A stretch of DNA of 64,000 nt from Loripinus fragilis. Its lineage: Eukaryota > Mollusca > Bivalvia > Lucinida > Lucinidae. The notes beneath the pieces are model-generated. The model searched no databases. It saw nothing but the letters and a program-made list of their open reading frames with translations, and was not told the DNA's origin. Numbering within the stretch: position 1 is the stretch's first letter; every line of letters starts with the position of its first letter. Positions 10,256 to 18,420 of the stretch are shown piece after piece. The stretch is from NCBI GenBank assembly GCA_964019695.1, contig OZ026520.1, positions 90,524,913 through 90,588,912 of the forward strand. Direction: 5' to 3'. The position numbers and the translations under genes are program-made.

Positions 10256-11209
10256 ATGGATAAAATAAACATTGATCTACCAGATTGTGCCAAGGACACA
10301 GTGAAAGATCTAATGAAGATGGCGGACATACAAATGAGACATTCAATGCACACTAGATTCCTGGAAAACTGCCTGAGTGAGTCTTTTGTTCCGAAAGGAA
10401 TGCAGTTAAACCTTAAAATTCATATTGGAGAAGACTCAGATGAGATTCAAACTGTTGTCAACAAAATGCTTGAAAAAACATTGTTAGAAATAACCAGAGT
10501 GGTCAGAGATGAACACCAAAAACAGCTAGTTAACTCCAAACCTAAAGTGAAGGAACTTGAGAAGCAATTGAGAGAGAAAGTCAAAGACAGAGGTAAGATT
10601 TCTGAAATTGACTCTCAAATTTTCAAAATAACGGAAATGAAGAAAAATGAAATCTTAGAGAAACAAAACAAGAAACTTTCTCGTCTGAAAATTGTTAGAG
10701 ATTCATCTGATGTATCTGTAAATAAACAGACAAATGATCTCCCTAAAACTGCAAAGACAACCACAGTCAAAGGTCGAAAGAAAAGGAAACACCCTAACAG
10801 AAGTAAACATGAAAAGTCTTCTAATAAGCAAACAGTACCCACCACTAAATCAAGATGTGATATGAACCATTATAATAATAGCCAAAAACCAGAAAATCCC
10901 AAAAACAGGGAAACAAAAAATCAGGGTAGCCCCGTCATTGACTTGACTAAGGAAACAGGGAAAAGCTCTAATAGAGATACCCATCCAAAAAACTACCAAC
11001 CCCTCGGCAGCAATCAGAAGATCAGCTATGCAGAAGCCGTGAGGAGGGGAAACCAAAAGGCCAGTCTTCAGACAGCAATCTCCAACCTAATCACCTGTCT
11101 ACAAAGCTTCGAAGAAACAGAAGGTTTGTCAGACTACAAAGCAGAAAAGAATGGAGGAAGGTCAAAAGGAAAAAAGCCGCATTACAGAGGGGGAAAGAAA
11201 CAGTGGTAA
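10256..11209 (+). CDS. PLE ORF1, basic coiled-coil-like protein
   Basis: A 317-residue protein starting at the first ATG of the unit. Residues 60-145 are rich in Glu, Lys and Leu with heptad-like spacing, consistent with a coiled coil. A Lys/Arg cluster GRKKRKHPNR (173-182) could be a nuclear signal or RNA-binding patch. A SYAEAVRRG motif lies at 257-265, and the C-terminus is Gly/Lys/Arg-rich. ORF1 proteins of non-LTR elements and some PLEs bind their own RNA, and I infer that role here. The last 235 nt overlap the ORF2 open frame in the -1 register. Copy 3 has Glu and copy 4 has Gln at residue 286 (SFEETEG versus SFQETEG). Confidence 0.85.
   Translation: MDKINIDLPDCAKDTVKDLMKMADIQMRHSMHTRFLENCLSESFVPKGMQLNLKIHIGEDSDEIQTVVNKMLEKTLLEITRVVRDEHQKQLVNSKPKVKELEKQLREKVKDRGKISEIDSQIFKITEMKKNEILEKQNKKLSRLKIVRDSSDVSVNKQTNDLPKTAKTTTVKGRKKRKHPNRSKHEKSSNKQTVPTTKSRCDMNHYNNSQKPENPKNRETKNQGSPVIDLTKETGKSSNRDTHPKNYQPLGSNQKISYAEAVRRGNQKASLQTAISNLITCLQSFEETEGLSDYKAEKNGGRSKGKKPHYRGGKKQW
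11170..11176 (+). promoter_or_regulatory. putative -1 ribosomal frameshift slip site (copy 3)
   Basis: In the ORF1 frame the bases read A-AAA-AAG (third base of Gly305, then Lys306, Lys307), the canonical X-XXY-YYZ heptamer. A -1 slip here leads directly into ORF2 with no stop. The ORF1 stop follows at 11207. A weak stem AGAGG (11186-11190) with CCTCT (11224-11228) starts 9 bases downstream. A-AAA-AAG is very efficient in bacteria and usually weaker in eukaryotes. Confidence 0.55.
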
Positions 11210-13437
11210 ATTTATCTTCAAGACCTCTAACTGACGAGGAATACCGTCTTCTAGGTAAGGGATTAAAATTCTGTCCAAAACCTAAACCACATGATGCTAT
11301 TAAACTGGCAGAAGAGACTTTTAAATTTTCGAGAAGAGTCCGACTGAAAGAATTTTTCGCTCCTGACCCAGAATATGAAGACAGCAATGATTCAGACACT
11401 GAAGAAGACAAATTTCCAAAAGTGAAAAGGGAACAGTCTTCTTTCATTCCTCCTGCAGGCCGAGATAGTAGTTTAGATTTCTATTTAGAAGCAATTACTC
11501 ATGAAATTTTGCAGCAGACTAAAAAGTACAAATATCACTGTAATTTAAGCCAAGGAGAGCGAAAGGCATTATTTGACCTTTCACATGATGAAAACATTAT
11601 CATTAAAAAGGCTGACAAATCTTCATCAATTGTAATAATGAATCGTAGTGATTATATTCAAGAGGTGATAAGACAACTGAAAAATGAAAAATACTACGAA
11701 CAACTGAATGAAGACCCGTCTGAAAATCTTGCCACAGATATCAAAAATACAGTTGAAAATATTGCACAAAAAGAGAGAAAAGGTGAATTAAATAATCTGG
11801 TGACTACTGGTGCTAAGACTCCACAATTTTATGTGCTTCCTAAGATACATAAGGAACATAATGAAACTTTTCCTATTGGTTATCCGGGCCGTCCCATCGT
11901 ATCTGCCTGTAACTCTTATACAGAAAATATATCAGGATTTATTGATGAAATTTTGCAGCCCCATGTCAAAAATCTTGGTTCTTATGTTAAAGATACTACA
12001 GATTTTTTACGCAAGTTGCAAAATGTTCCTTATGTACCTAAGAAAGCATTTTTAGTGACACTGGATGTTACATCACTGTATAGTAACATACCACATAACG
12101 ATGGTATTAAAGCCTGTCAACACTTCCTAAATTCTAAACCTAGCAATGGTGGAATATCAACTGAATCTCTGTGTGAGCTAATTTCAACAGTATTAACTAA
12201 AAATCACTTTCAGTTTAATGGTGATAACTACCTACAAATTATGGGATGTGCAATGGGTACAAAAATGGCCCCAAATTACGCTTCCCTTTTCATGGGTAAA
12301 TTTGAAGAAGATAAATTGAACCAATATCACCGTCAACCCCTCATCTGGCTAAGGTTCTTGGATGACATATTCCTGATATGGGAATATTCTGAAGATGAAC
12401 TCCTTGATTTCATTAAGTATCTAAATAGTGCACATCCGTCTATAAAATTTACATATCAATATTCAACCGAAAAAGCAACATTTCTGGATGTTGACATCAG
12501 TAAAAATAATGACGGTACTTTAGATACTTCAATACATGTTAAAAAGACAAACAATCATCAGTACATAGAATACTCTTCATGCCATCCTTTATCATGCAAA
12601 AAAGGTATACCTTTTAGCCAGGCAAAACGATACAGACGTATTATCTCTGATGATGAAAATTTTGAGAAAGAGCTTGATAAACTCAAAAGTTATTTTATGA
12701 AAAGAAATTACCCACAACACATTGTTGACCATGCTTTTCAGAAAGCACGATCTCTTTCGAGAGATGTAGCTTTAAGGGAAACAGCTAAAAGTAATGCAAA
12801 AATTATCCCTTATGTGATAACCTACAACCCCTCCCTACCAAGGATTGGTGAAATCATGAACAAATACTGGGGTTTACTTGCTCTATCTCAAAAATCAAGT
12901 GTTAATTATATCTTCCAACATAAGCCTGTATTGGCATTTAAAAGACCACAAAACCTTGCTGACATTTTAACGCATTCAAAAATGAATTTCAGTAAATCTC
13001 ATACAGGGTCAGTATCTTCATGCAAAAGACGCAGATGTACCCATTGTAAGAGTATTAATGAATCAACAGAATTTGTTTGTTCCAATACAAATGAAGCTTT
13101 TTTGCTTAAATATGATTTTGATTGCACTTCTGAAAATGTTATTTATCTAATAACATGTAAAAAATGCCATGCACAATATGTTGGTCAGACGCACCAAAAG
13201 GTTTCAAAGAGAATGAACAGTCATCGTTTTGATATTTGTCATTATCCAGATAATTTCACAAATGTTTCTTTACATTTCAATGAAAATGGCCATACTCCAA
13301 GGGATTTCTCATTTGCTCCTATTGATAAAGTTGAGGCTGAATGGCCTAGATTATTGAAAGAAACCTACTGGATGCATCGTCTAAATACCATTCATCCAAA
13401 CGGTATGAATTCCAAGGTACTGTACCAAATCCCTTAA
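11203..13437 (+). CDS. PLE ORF2, reverse transcriptase with GIY-YIG endonuclease
   Basis: A 744-residue protein counted from a GTG at 11203. No ATG occurs in this frame from the preceding stop (10972) until residue 146, so it is probably made as an ORF1-ORF2 fusion by -1 frameshifting. A conserved pre-RT block ends in ADKSSSIVIM (137-146). RT motifs follow in order: FYVLPKIHK (209-217), GRPIVS (229-234), LDVTSLYSNIPH with Asp288, the MGCAMGTKMAPNYASLFMG region (347-365), RFLDDIF with Asp387-Asp388, and FLDVDI (427-432). The C-terminal endonuclease has zinc-finger cysteines 607, 612 and 615, VIY (646-648), YVG (659-661), Arg670 and Glu720, ending in the PNGMN motif typical of Penelope endonucleases. 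All key residues are present, so it looks functional. Confidence 0.92.
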   Translation: MVNLSSRPLTDEEYRLLGKGLKFCPKPKPHDAIKLAEETFKFSRRVRLKEFFAPDPEYEDSNDSDTEEDKFPKVKREQSSFIPPAGRDSSLDFYLEAITHEILQQTKKYKYHCNLSQGERKALFDLSHDENIIIKKADKSSSIVIMNRSDYIQEVIRQLKNEKYYEQLNEDPSENLATDIKNTVENIAQKERKGELNNLVTTGAKTPQFYVLPKIHKEHNETFPIGYPGRPIVSACNSYTENISGFIDEILQPHVKNLGSYVKDTTDFLRKLQNVPYVPKKAFLVTLDVTSLYSNIPHNDGIKACQHFLNSKPSNGGISTESLCELISTVLTKNHFQFNGDNYLQIMGCAMGTKMAPNYASLFMGKFEEDKLNQYHRQPLIWLRFLDDIFLIWEYSEDELLDFIKYLNSAHPSIKFTYQYSTEKATFLDVDISKNNDGTLDTSIHVKKTNNHQYIEYSSCHPLSCKKGIPFSQAKRYRRIISDDENFEKELDKLKSYFMKRNYPQHIVDHAFQKARSLSRDVALRETAKSNAKIIPYVITYNPSLPRIGEIMNKYWGLLALSQKSSVNYIFQHKPVLAFKRPQNLADILTHSKMNFSKSHTGSVSSCKRRRCTHCKSINESTEFVCSNTNEAFLLKYDFDCTSENVIYLITCKKCHAQYVGQTHQKVSKRMNSHRFDICHYPDNFTNVSLHFNENGHTPRDFSFAPIDKVEAEWPRLLKETYWMHRLNTIHPNGMNSKVLYQIP

Positions 13438-13462
13438 ATCTTCGCATGCTATATTCTTTGTC

Positions 13463-13568
13463 GTCTGCTGATCAACCTTTTTGTTAAACAGTTTGGATCC
13501 AGATCAGGACCGACTGTTTGTTTGGTCCTGATCTGGATCTAAACTGTTTGAAATGGTGATCAGCAGAC
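13463..13568 (+). repeat. PLE 3' UTR hairpin, copy 3
   Basis: The outer arms GTCTGCTGATCA (13463-13474) and TGATCAGCAGAC (13557-13568) and long inner arms (AAACAGTTTGGATCCAGATC side and its complement) form a stem of about 45 bp around CGACTGTTTGTTT. Similar but diverged hairpins (CAGATCAGG, GTCTGCTG words) lie outside the PLE, for example near 39060-39135 and 40430-40540. The module may be a MITE-like insertion that became part of the PLE, or a structured RNA signal for the RT. Confidence 0.8.
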
Positions 13569-13810
13569 AATAAATGTAACTGCAGGCAAGGTATAGTTTA
13601 AGTAAAACAATATTTGGTATGGATATATGCATATTTAATGTATACATATGCTGTTTGTCACTACTTATTTTCATGTTCAATAATTCTACTTGTAAAGTCT
13701 TTTTAGTGACATTTTGTATCATTGATCCAGCTAATTGTATTCATCATTATATGCACTTTTGCCATCTCACTATAACGTCACTAAATAGCGTCATTTATTT
13801 TGGCGTTTTT

Positions 13811-13860
13811 TGACGTCATTTCATTTGGCGCTTATGACATCACATAGTGGTATTATATAC
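13811..13860 (+). promoter_or_regulatory. possible PLE promoter elements, copy 3/4 junction
   Basis: Same CRE-like and TATA-like motifs as at 10058-10107, exactly one unit (3753 bp) downstream. Here they could drive copy 4. Confidence 0.35.
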
Positions 13861-13869
13861 AATCAACCA

Positions 13870-13913
13870 TTTTGCACTGAAGAAGGAATAAAATCCGAAA
13901 CTAGTTTGTAGAA
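13870..13913 (+). ncRNA. type I hammerhead ribozyme motif (copy 3/4 junction)
   Basis: Identical in sequence to 10117-10160. With that motif it brackets copy 3, so a tandem read-through transcript would carry two ribozymes and could release a unit-length RNA. Confidence 0.75.
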
Positions 13914-14008
13914 GAAAAATTTGAGTTGTACTGATTTTCTATTCCAATTTTATGATCAATCATCAGTACTAAGTATCTTTATGATCCTCAAGATTTTTTC
14001 TATTCAAA

Positions 14009-14962
14009 ATGGATAAAATAAACATTGATCTACCAGATTGTGCCAAGGACACAGTGAAAGATCTAATGAAGATGGCGGACATACAAATGAGACATTCAAT
14101 GCACACTAGATTCCTGGAAAACTGCCTGAGTGAGTCTTTTGTTCCGAAAGGAATGCAGTTAAACCTTAAAATTCATATTGGAGAAGACTCAGATGAGATT
14201 CAAACTGTTGTCAACAAAATGCTTGAAAAAACATTGTTAGAAATAACCAGAGTGGTCAGAGATGAACACCAAAAACAGCTAGTTAACTCCAAACCTAAAG
14301 TGAAGGAACTTGAGAAGCAATTGAGAGAGAAAGTCAAAGACAGAGGTAAGATTTCTGAAATTGACTCTCAAATTTTCAAAATAACGGAAATGAAGAAAAA
14401 TGAAATCTTAGAGAAACAAAACAAGAAACTTTCTCGTCTGAAAATTGTTAGAGATTCATCTGATGTATCTGTAAATAAACAGACAAATGATCTCCCTAAA
14501 ACTGCAAAGACAACCACAGTCAAAGGTCGAAAGAAAAGGAAACACCCTAACAGAAGTAAACATGAAAAGTCTTCTAATAAGCAAACAGTACCCACCACTA
14601 AATCAAGATGTGATATGAACCATTATAATAATAGCCAAAAACCAGAAAATCCCAAAAACAGGGAAACAAAAAATCAGGGTAGCCCCGTCATTGACTTGAC
14701 TAAGGAAACAGGGAAAAGCTCTAATAGAGATACCCATCCAAAAAACTACCAACCCCTCGGCAGCAATCAGAAGATCAGCTATGCAGAAGCCGTGAGGAGG
14801 GGAAACCAAAAGGCCAGTCTTCAGACAGCAATCTCCAACCTAATCACCTGTCTACAAAGCTTCCAAGAAACAGAAGGTTTGTCAGACTACAAAGCAGAAA
14901 AGAATGGAGGAAGGTCAAAAGGAAAAAAGCCGCATTACAGAGGGGGAAAGAAACAGTGGTAA
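14009..14962 (+). CDS. PLE ORF1, copy 4
   Basis: 317 residues, identical to copy 3 ORF1 except Gln for Glu at residue 286. The overlap with ORF2 and the slip heptamer are preserved, and there are no stops or frameshifts. Confidence 0.85.
   Translation: MDKINIDLPDCAKDTVKDLMKMADIQMRHSMHTRFLENCLSESFVPKGMQLNLKIHIGEDSDEIQTVVNKMLEKTLLEITRVVRDEHQKQLVNSKPKVKELEKQLREKVKDRGKISEIDSQIFKITEMKKNEILEKQNKKLSRLKIVRDSSDVSVNKQTNDLPKTAKTTTVKGRKKRKHPNRSKHEKSSNKQTVPTTKSRCDMNHYNNSQKPENPKNRETKNQGSPVIDLTKETGKSSNRDTHPKNYQPLGSNQKISYAEAVRRGNQKASLQTAISNLITCLQSFQETEGLSDYKAEKNGGRSKGKKPHYRGGKKQW
14923..14929 (+). promoter_or_regulatory. putative -1 frameshift slip site (copy 4)
   Basis: A-AAA-AAG in the same position relative to ORF1 as in copy 3. 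Because the copies are nearly identical this is not independent conservation. Confidence 0.55.
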
Positions 14963-17190
14963 ATTTATCTTCAAGACCTCTAACTGACGAGGAATACCGT
15001 CTTCTAGGTAAGGGATTAAAATTCTGTCCAAAACCTAAACCACATGATGCTATTAAACTGGCAGAAGAGACTTTTAAATTTTCGAGAAGAGTCCGACTGA
15101 AAGAATTTTTCGCTCCTGACCCAGAATATGAAGACAGCAATGATTCAGACACTGAAGAAGACAAATTTCCAAAAGTGAAAAGGGAACAGTCTTCTTTCAT
15201 TCCTCCTGCAGGCCGAGATAGTAGTTTAGATTTCTATTTAGAAGCAATTACTCATGAAATTTTGCAGCAGACTAAAAAGTACAAATATCACTGTAATTTA
15301 AGCCAAGGAGAGCGAAAGGCATTATTTGACCTTTCACATGATGAAAACATTATCATTAAAAAGGCTGACAAATCTTCATCAATTGTAATAATGAATCGTA
15401 GTGATTATATTCAAGAGGTGGAAAGACAACTGAAAAATGAAAAATACTACGAACAACTGAATGAAGACCCGTCTGAAAATCTTGCCACAGATATCAAAAA
15501 TACAGTTGAAAATATTGCACAAAAAGAGAGAAAAGGTGAATTAAATAATCTGGTGACTACTGGTGCTAGGACTCCACAATTTTATGTGCTTCCTAAGATA
15601 CATAAGGAACATAATGAAACTTTTCCTATTGGTTATCCGGGCCGTCCCATCGTATCTGCCTGTAACTCTTATACAGAAAATATATCAGGATTTATTGATG
15701 AAATTTTGCAGCCCCATGTCAAAAATCTTGGTTCTTATGTTAAAGATACTACAGATTTTTTACCCAAGTTGCAAAATGTTCCTTATGTACCTAAGAAAGC
15801 ATTTTTAGTGACACTGGATGTTACATCACTGTATAGTAACATACCACATAACGATGGTATTAAAGCCTGTCAACACTTCCTAAATTCTAAACCTAGCAAT
15901 AGTGGAATATCAACTGAATCTCTGTGTGAGCTAATTTCAACAGTATTAACTAAAAATCACTTTCAGTTTAATGGTGATAACTACCTACAAATTATGGGAT
16001 GTGCAATGGGTACAAAAATGGCCCCAAATTACGCTTCCCTTTTCATGGGTAAATTTGAAGAAGATAAATTGAACCAATATCACCGTCAACCCCTCATCTG
16101 GCTAAGGTTCTTGGATGACATATTCCTGATATGGGAATATTCTGAAGATGAACTCCTTGATTTCATTAAGTATCTAAATAGTGCACATCCGTCTATAAAA
16201 TTTACATATCAATATTCAACCGAAAAAGCAACATTTCTGGATGTTGACATCAGTAAAAATAATGACGGTACTTTAGATACTTCAATACATGTTAAAAAGA
16301 CAAACAATCATCAGTACATAGAATACTCTTCATGCCATCCTTTATCATGCAAAAAAGGTATACCTTTTAGCCAGGCAAAACGATACAGACGTATTATCTC
16401 TGATGATGAAAATTTTGAGAAAGAGCTTGATAAACTCAAAAGTTATTTTATGAAAAGAAATTACCCACAACACATTGTTGACCATGCTTTTCAGAAAGCA
16501 CGATCTCTTTCGAGAGATGTAGCTTTAAGGGAAACAGCTAAAAGTAATGCAAAAATTATCCCTTATGTGATAACCTACAACCCCTCCCTACCAAGGATTG
16601 GTGAAATCATGAACAAATACTGGGGTTTACTTGCTCTATCTCAAAAATCAAGTGTTAATTATATCTTCCAACATAAGCCTGTATTGGCATTTAAAAGACC
16701 ACAAAACCTTGCTGACATTTTAACGCATTCAAAAATGAATTTCAGTAAATCTCATACAGGGTCAGTATCTTCATGCAAAAGACGCAGATGTACCCATTGT
16801 AAGAGTATTAATGAATCAACAGAATTTGTTTGTTCCAATACAAATGAAGCTTTTTTGCTTAAATATGATTTTGATTGCACTTCTGAAAATGTTATTTATC
16901 TAATAACATGTAAAAAATGCCATGCACAATATGTTGGTCAGACGCACCAAAAGGTTTCAAAGAGAATGAACAGTCATCGTTTTGATATTTGTCATTATCC
17001 AGATAATTTCACAAATGTTTCTTTACATTTCAATGAAAATGGCCATACTCCAAGGGATTTCTCATTTGCTCCTATTGATAAAGTTGAGGCTGAATGGCCT
17101 AGATTATTGAAAGAAACCTACTGGATGCATCGTCTAAATACCATTCATCCAAACGGTATGAATTCCAAGGTACTGTACCAAATCCCTTAA
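14956..17190 (+). CDS. PLE ORF2, copy 4
   Basis: 744 residues with the same RT and endonuclease motifs as copy 3. Four replacements relative to copy 3 are visible: Ile156 to Glu, Lys205 to Arg, Arg270 to Pro and Gly316 to Ser. Pro270 and Ser316 flank motif A and are unique to this copy, whereas Arg205 is shared with copy 2. Pro270 could disturb a helix. The catalytic residues are intact. Confidence 0.9.
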   Translation: MVNLSSRPLTDEEYRLLGKGLKFCPKPKPHDAIKLAEETFKFSRRVRLKEFFAPDPEYEDSNDSDTEEDKFPKVKREQSSFIPPAGRDSSLDFYLEAITHEILQQTKKYKYHCNLSQGERKALFDLSHDENIIIKKADKSSSIVIMNRSDYIQEVERQLKNEKYYEQLNEDPSENLATDIKNTVENIAQKERKGELNNLVTTGARTPQFYVLPKIHKEHNETFPIGYPGRPIVSACNSYTENISGFIDEILQPHVKNLGSYVKDTTDFLPKLQNVPYVPKKAFLVTLDVTSLYSNIPHNDGIKACQHFLNSKPSNSGISTESLCELISTVLTKNHFQFNGDNYLQIMGCAMGTKMAPNYASLFMGKFEEDKLNQYHRQPLIWLRFLDDIFLIWEYSEDELLDFIKYLNSAHPSIKFTYQYSTEKATFLDVDISKNNDGTLDTSIHVKKTNNHQYIEYSSCHPLSCKKGIPFSQAKRYRRIISDDENFEKELDKLKSYFMKRNYPQHIVDHAFQKARSLSRDVALRETAKSNAKIIPYVITYNPSLPRIGEIMNKYWGLLALSQKSSVNYIFQHKPVLAFKRPQNLADILTHSKMNFSKSHTGSVSSCKRRRCTHCKSINESTEFVCSNTNEAFLLKYDFDCTSENVIYLITCKKCHAQYVGQTHQKVSKRMNSHRFDICHYPDNFTNVSLHFNENGHTPRDFSFAPIDKVEAEWPRLLKETYWMHRLNTIHPNGMNSKVLYQIP

Positions 17191-17215
17191 ATCTTCGCAT
17201 GCTATATTCTTTGTC

Positions 17216-17321
17216 GTCTGCTGATCAACCTTTTTGTTAAACAGTTTGGATCCAGATCAGGACCGACTGTTTGTTTGGTCCTGATCTGGATCTAAACTGT
17301 TTGAAATGGTGATCAGCAGAC
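17216..17321 (+). repeat. PLE 3' UTR hairpin, copy 4
   Basis: Same 106-base hairpin; it lies inside the truncated 3' UTR. Confidence 0.8.
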
Positions 17322-17441
17322 AATAAATGTAACTGCAGGCAAGGTATAGTTTAAGTAAAACAATATTTGGTATGGATATATGCATATTTAATGTATACAT
17401 ATGCTGTTTGTCACTACTTATTTTCATGTTCAATAATTCTA

Positions 17442-17454
17442 TATGTGATAAAAA
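17442..17454. repeat. right 13-bp target-site duplication of the PLE cluster
   Basis: TATGTGATAAAAA is identical to 6093-6105. The inferred empty site is the single 13-mer followed by GACATTTC. Confidence 0.8.
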
Positions 17455-17972
17455 GACATTTCAAATTTTGTCATGAATATATATGACGTCTATTCTATCT
17501 CGTGAAGCGAAAAAAATGTATAATTTCATTTATTGCTTCTCCACTCATGAAATATACTTTTTTCGCTTCAGTCGATGTAATAAAAGCCATATACATGCAA
17601 AGAATGAATATATGCTCTAAATATAGTGATATATGCTCTAAATATAGTGGATTTTAAATTGATGTGAAAACTAAATCAATGTCTAAATATATTTTTCACG
17701 GTTACCTCTCATGAATTTATGCATTAATTTAAGTTTGTGAACTTCAATTTGGTACATACATGTACAGACTGTAAATACATTAATATTAACTGCATTGTTT
17801 CAACATAACCTAATAAACGTTTCCTATCTCGCGGCATGTTACCTTTATCAGGTCATGATGACGTAGCACTTTTTGTATAACTCGCTAATGACGCCGAATC
17901 AACACAAAAATAAAAAAATACGTCATAATCGACAGTTTAAAGAGTGTTCAACAATAGGTAAACTGATAAAAA
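17455..17972. other. non-coding with short repeats
   Basis: A loose inverted pair GTGAAGCGAAAAAA (from 17504) and TTTTTTCGCTTCA (ending 17571) surrounds about 40 bases. A 24-base unit ending CTCTAAATATAGTG is repeated in tandem around 17606-17650. No gene is seen. Confidence 0.5.
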
Positions 17973-18123
17973 GAATACCAGGTTCGCGTCTTTTGATATC
18001 AAGTTTACCAGGCTCGGCTTTGAGAACGCATGTTGAATCGCTCGGCAAGCCTCGCGATGTCAACAAGCGTTCTCAAAGCCTTGCCTGGTAAACTTGATAT
18101 CAAAAGACACTCACCTAGTATTC
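17973..18123. repeat. fold-back hairpin, apex CTCGGCAAGCCTCG
   Basis: Two arms of about 68 bases (17973-18040 and 18055-18123) are close reverse complements. Both include CTTTTGATATCAAG and GGCTTTGAGAACGC or their complements. The apex 18041-18054 is CTCGGCAAGCCTCG. Open frames of about 70 codons over it are artefacts. Confidence 0.8.
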
Positions 18124-18240
18124 CCTATGTGTACAGTAACAGAGGGTACTTTATCAGCAAACATTGCATTTTTATCGTAGAAACAATTGCATCTTTAAAC
18201 ACAACGTGGTCCGCTATTTGAACCATTCCATCCAGGCCTC

Positions 18241-18420
18241 CGTATTGCACACTGGTAAATGTATACGTCGATTTGCAGGTATTTACGCGTATTGCCGGTA
18301 CTTCATAGACCGGAAGTGGTAGATATTGCAGTTAATACTATATATAAAAACATGCCTTATGCCTAAAGGACTATAGAATTACATCATTTTACATTACGGA
18401 AACGGCTCCGTGTGAAATTT
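18241..18420 (+). repeat. dispersed repeat pair, copy on plus strand
   Basis: Matches the reverse complement of 28440-28775. Shared landmarks are CACACTGGTAAATGTATACG, ATTTACGCGT, GACCGGAAGTG and the final ACGGAAACG-CTCCGTG. The second copy is interrupted by a hairpin that is absent here. Confidence 0.65.

Larger units (their letters stand above)
10154..13906 (+). mobile_element. PLE copy 3, complete unit
   Basis: The unit runs from one predicted hammerhead cleavage site to the next and is 3753 bp long. Order: 102-base 5' UTR, ORF1, overlapping ORF2, 3' UTR with the 106-base hairpin, CRE/TATA-like motifs and hammerhead. It is the best candidate for a complete PLE in the window. Confidence 0.9.
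6106..17441. mobile_element. Penelope-like retroelement cluster, four copies
   Basis: The cluster is one minus-strand 5'-truncated copy (6106-7946), a 5-base filler (7947-7951), one plus-strand 5'-truncated copy (7952-10153), one complete unit (10154-13906) and a fourth unit truncated in its 3' UTR (13907-17441). The plus copies repeat with a period of 3753 bp and are nearly identical. A perfect 13-bp direct repeat flanks the whole block, so it behaves as one insertion. Tandem and inverted partial copies are a known habit of PLEs. I assign the family from the RT motifs, the C-terminal GIY-YIG endonuclease and the hammerhead motifs at unit junctions. Confidence 0.9.
13907..17441 (+). mobile_element. 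PLE copy 4, truncated in its 3' UTR
   Basis: It matches copy 3 to about 17440 and then stops before the promoter-like motifs and hammerhead. The right target duplication follows directly. Confidence 0.9.

Noticed and set aside
11203..11205. GTG as the true start codon of PLE ORF2
   Set aside because: The frame is open for more than 200 nt upstream, and GTG initiation is unlikely in a eukaryote; frameshifting from ORF1 explains the layout better.
10615..11447. Minus-strand frames inside PLE copy 3 (and the matching ones in copy 4)
   Set aside because: They are antisense to well-supported ORF1 and ORF2 and have no features of their own.
6106..17441. LTR retrotransposon or DIRS-type element
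   Set aside because: RT motifs and the C-terminal GIY-YIG endonuclease are those of PLEs; there is no integrase, protease or tyrosine recombinase.
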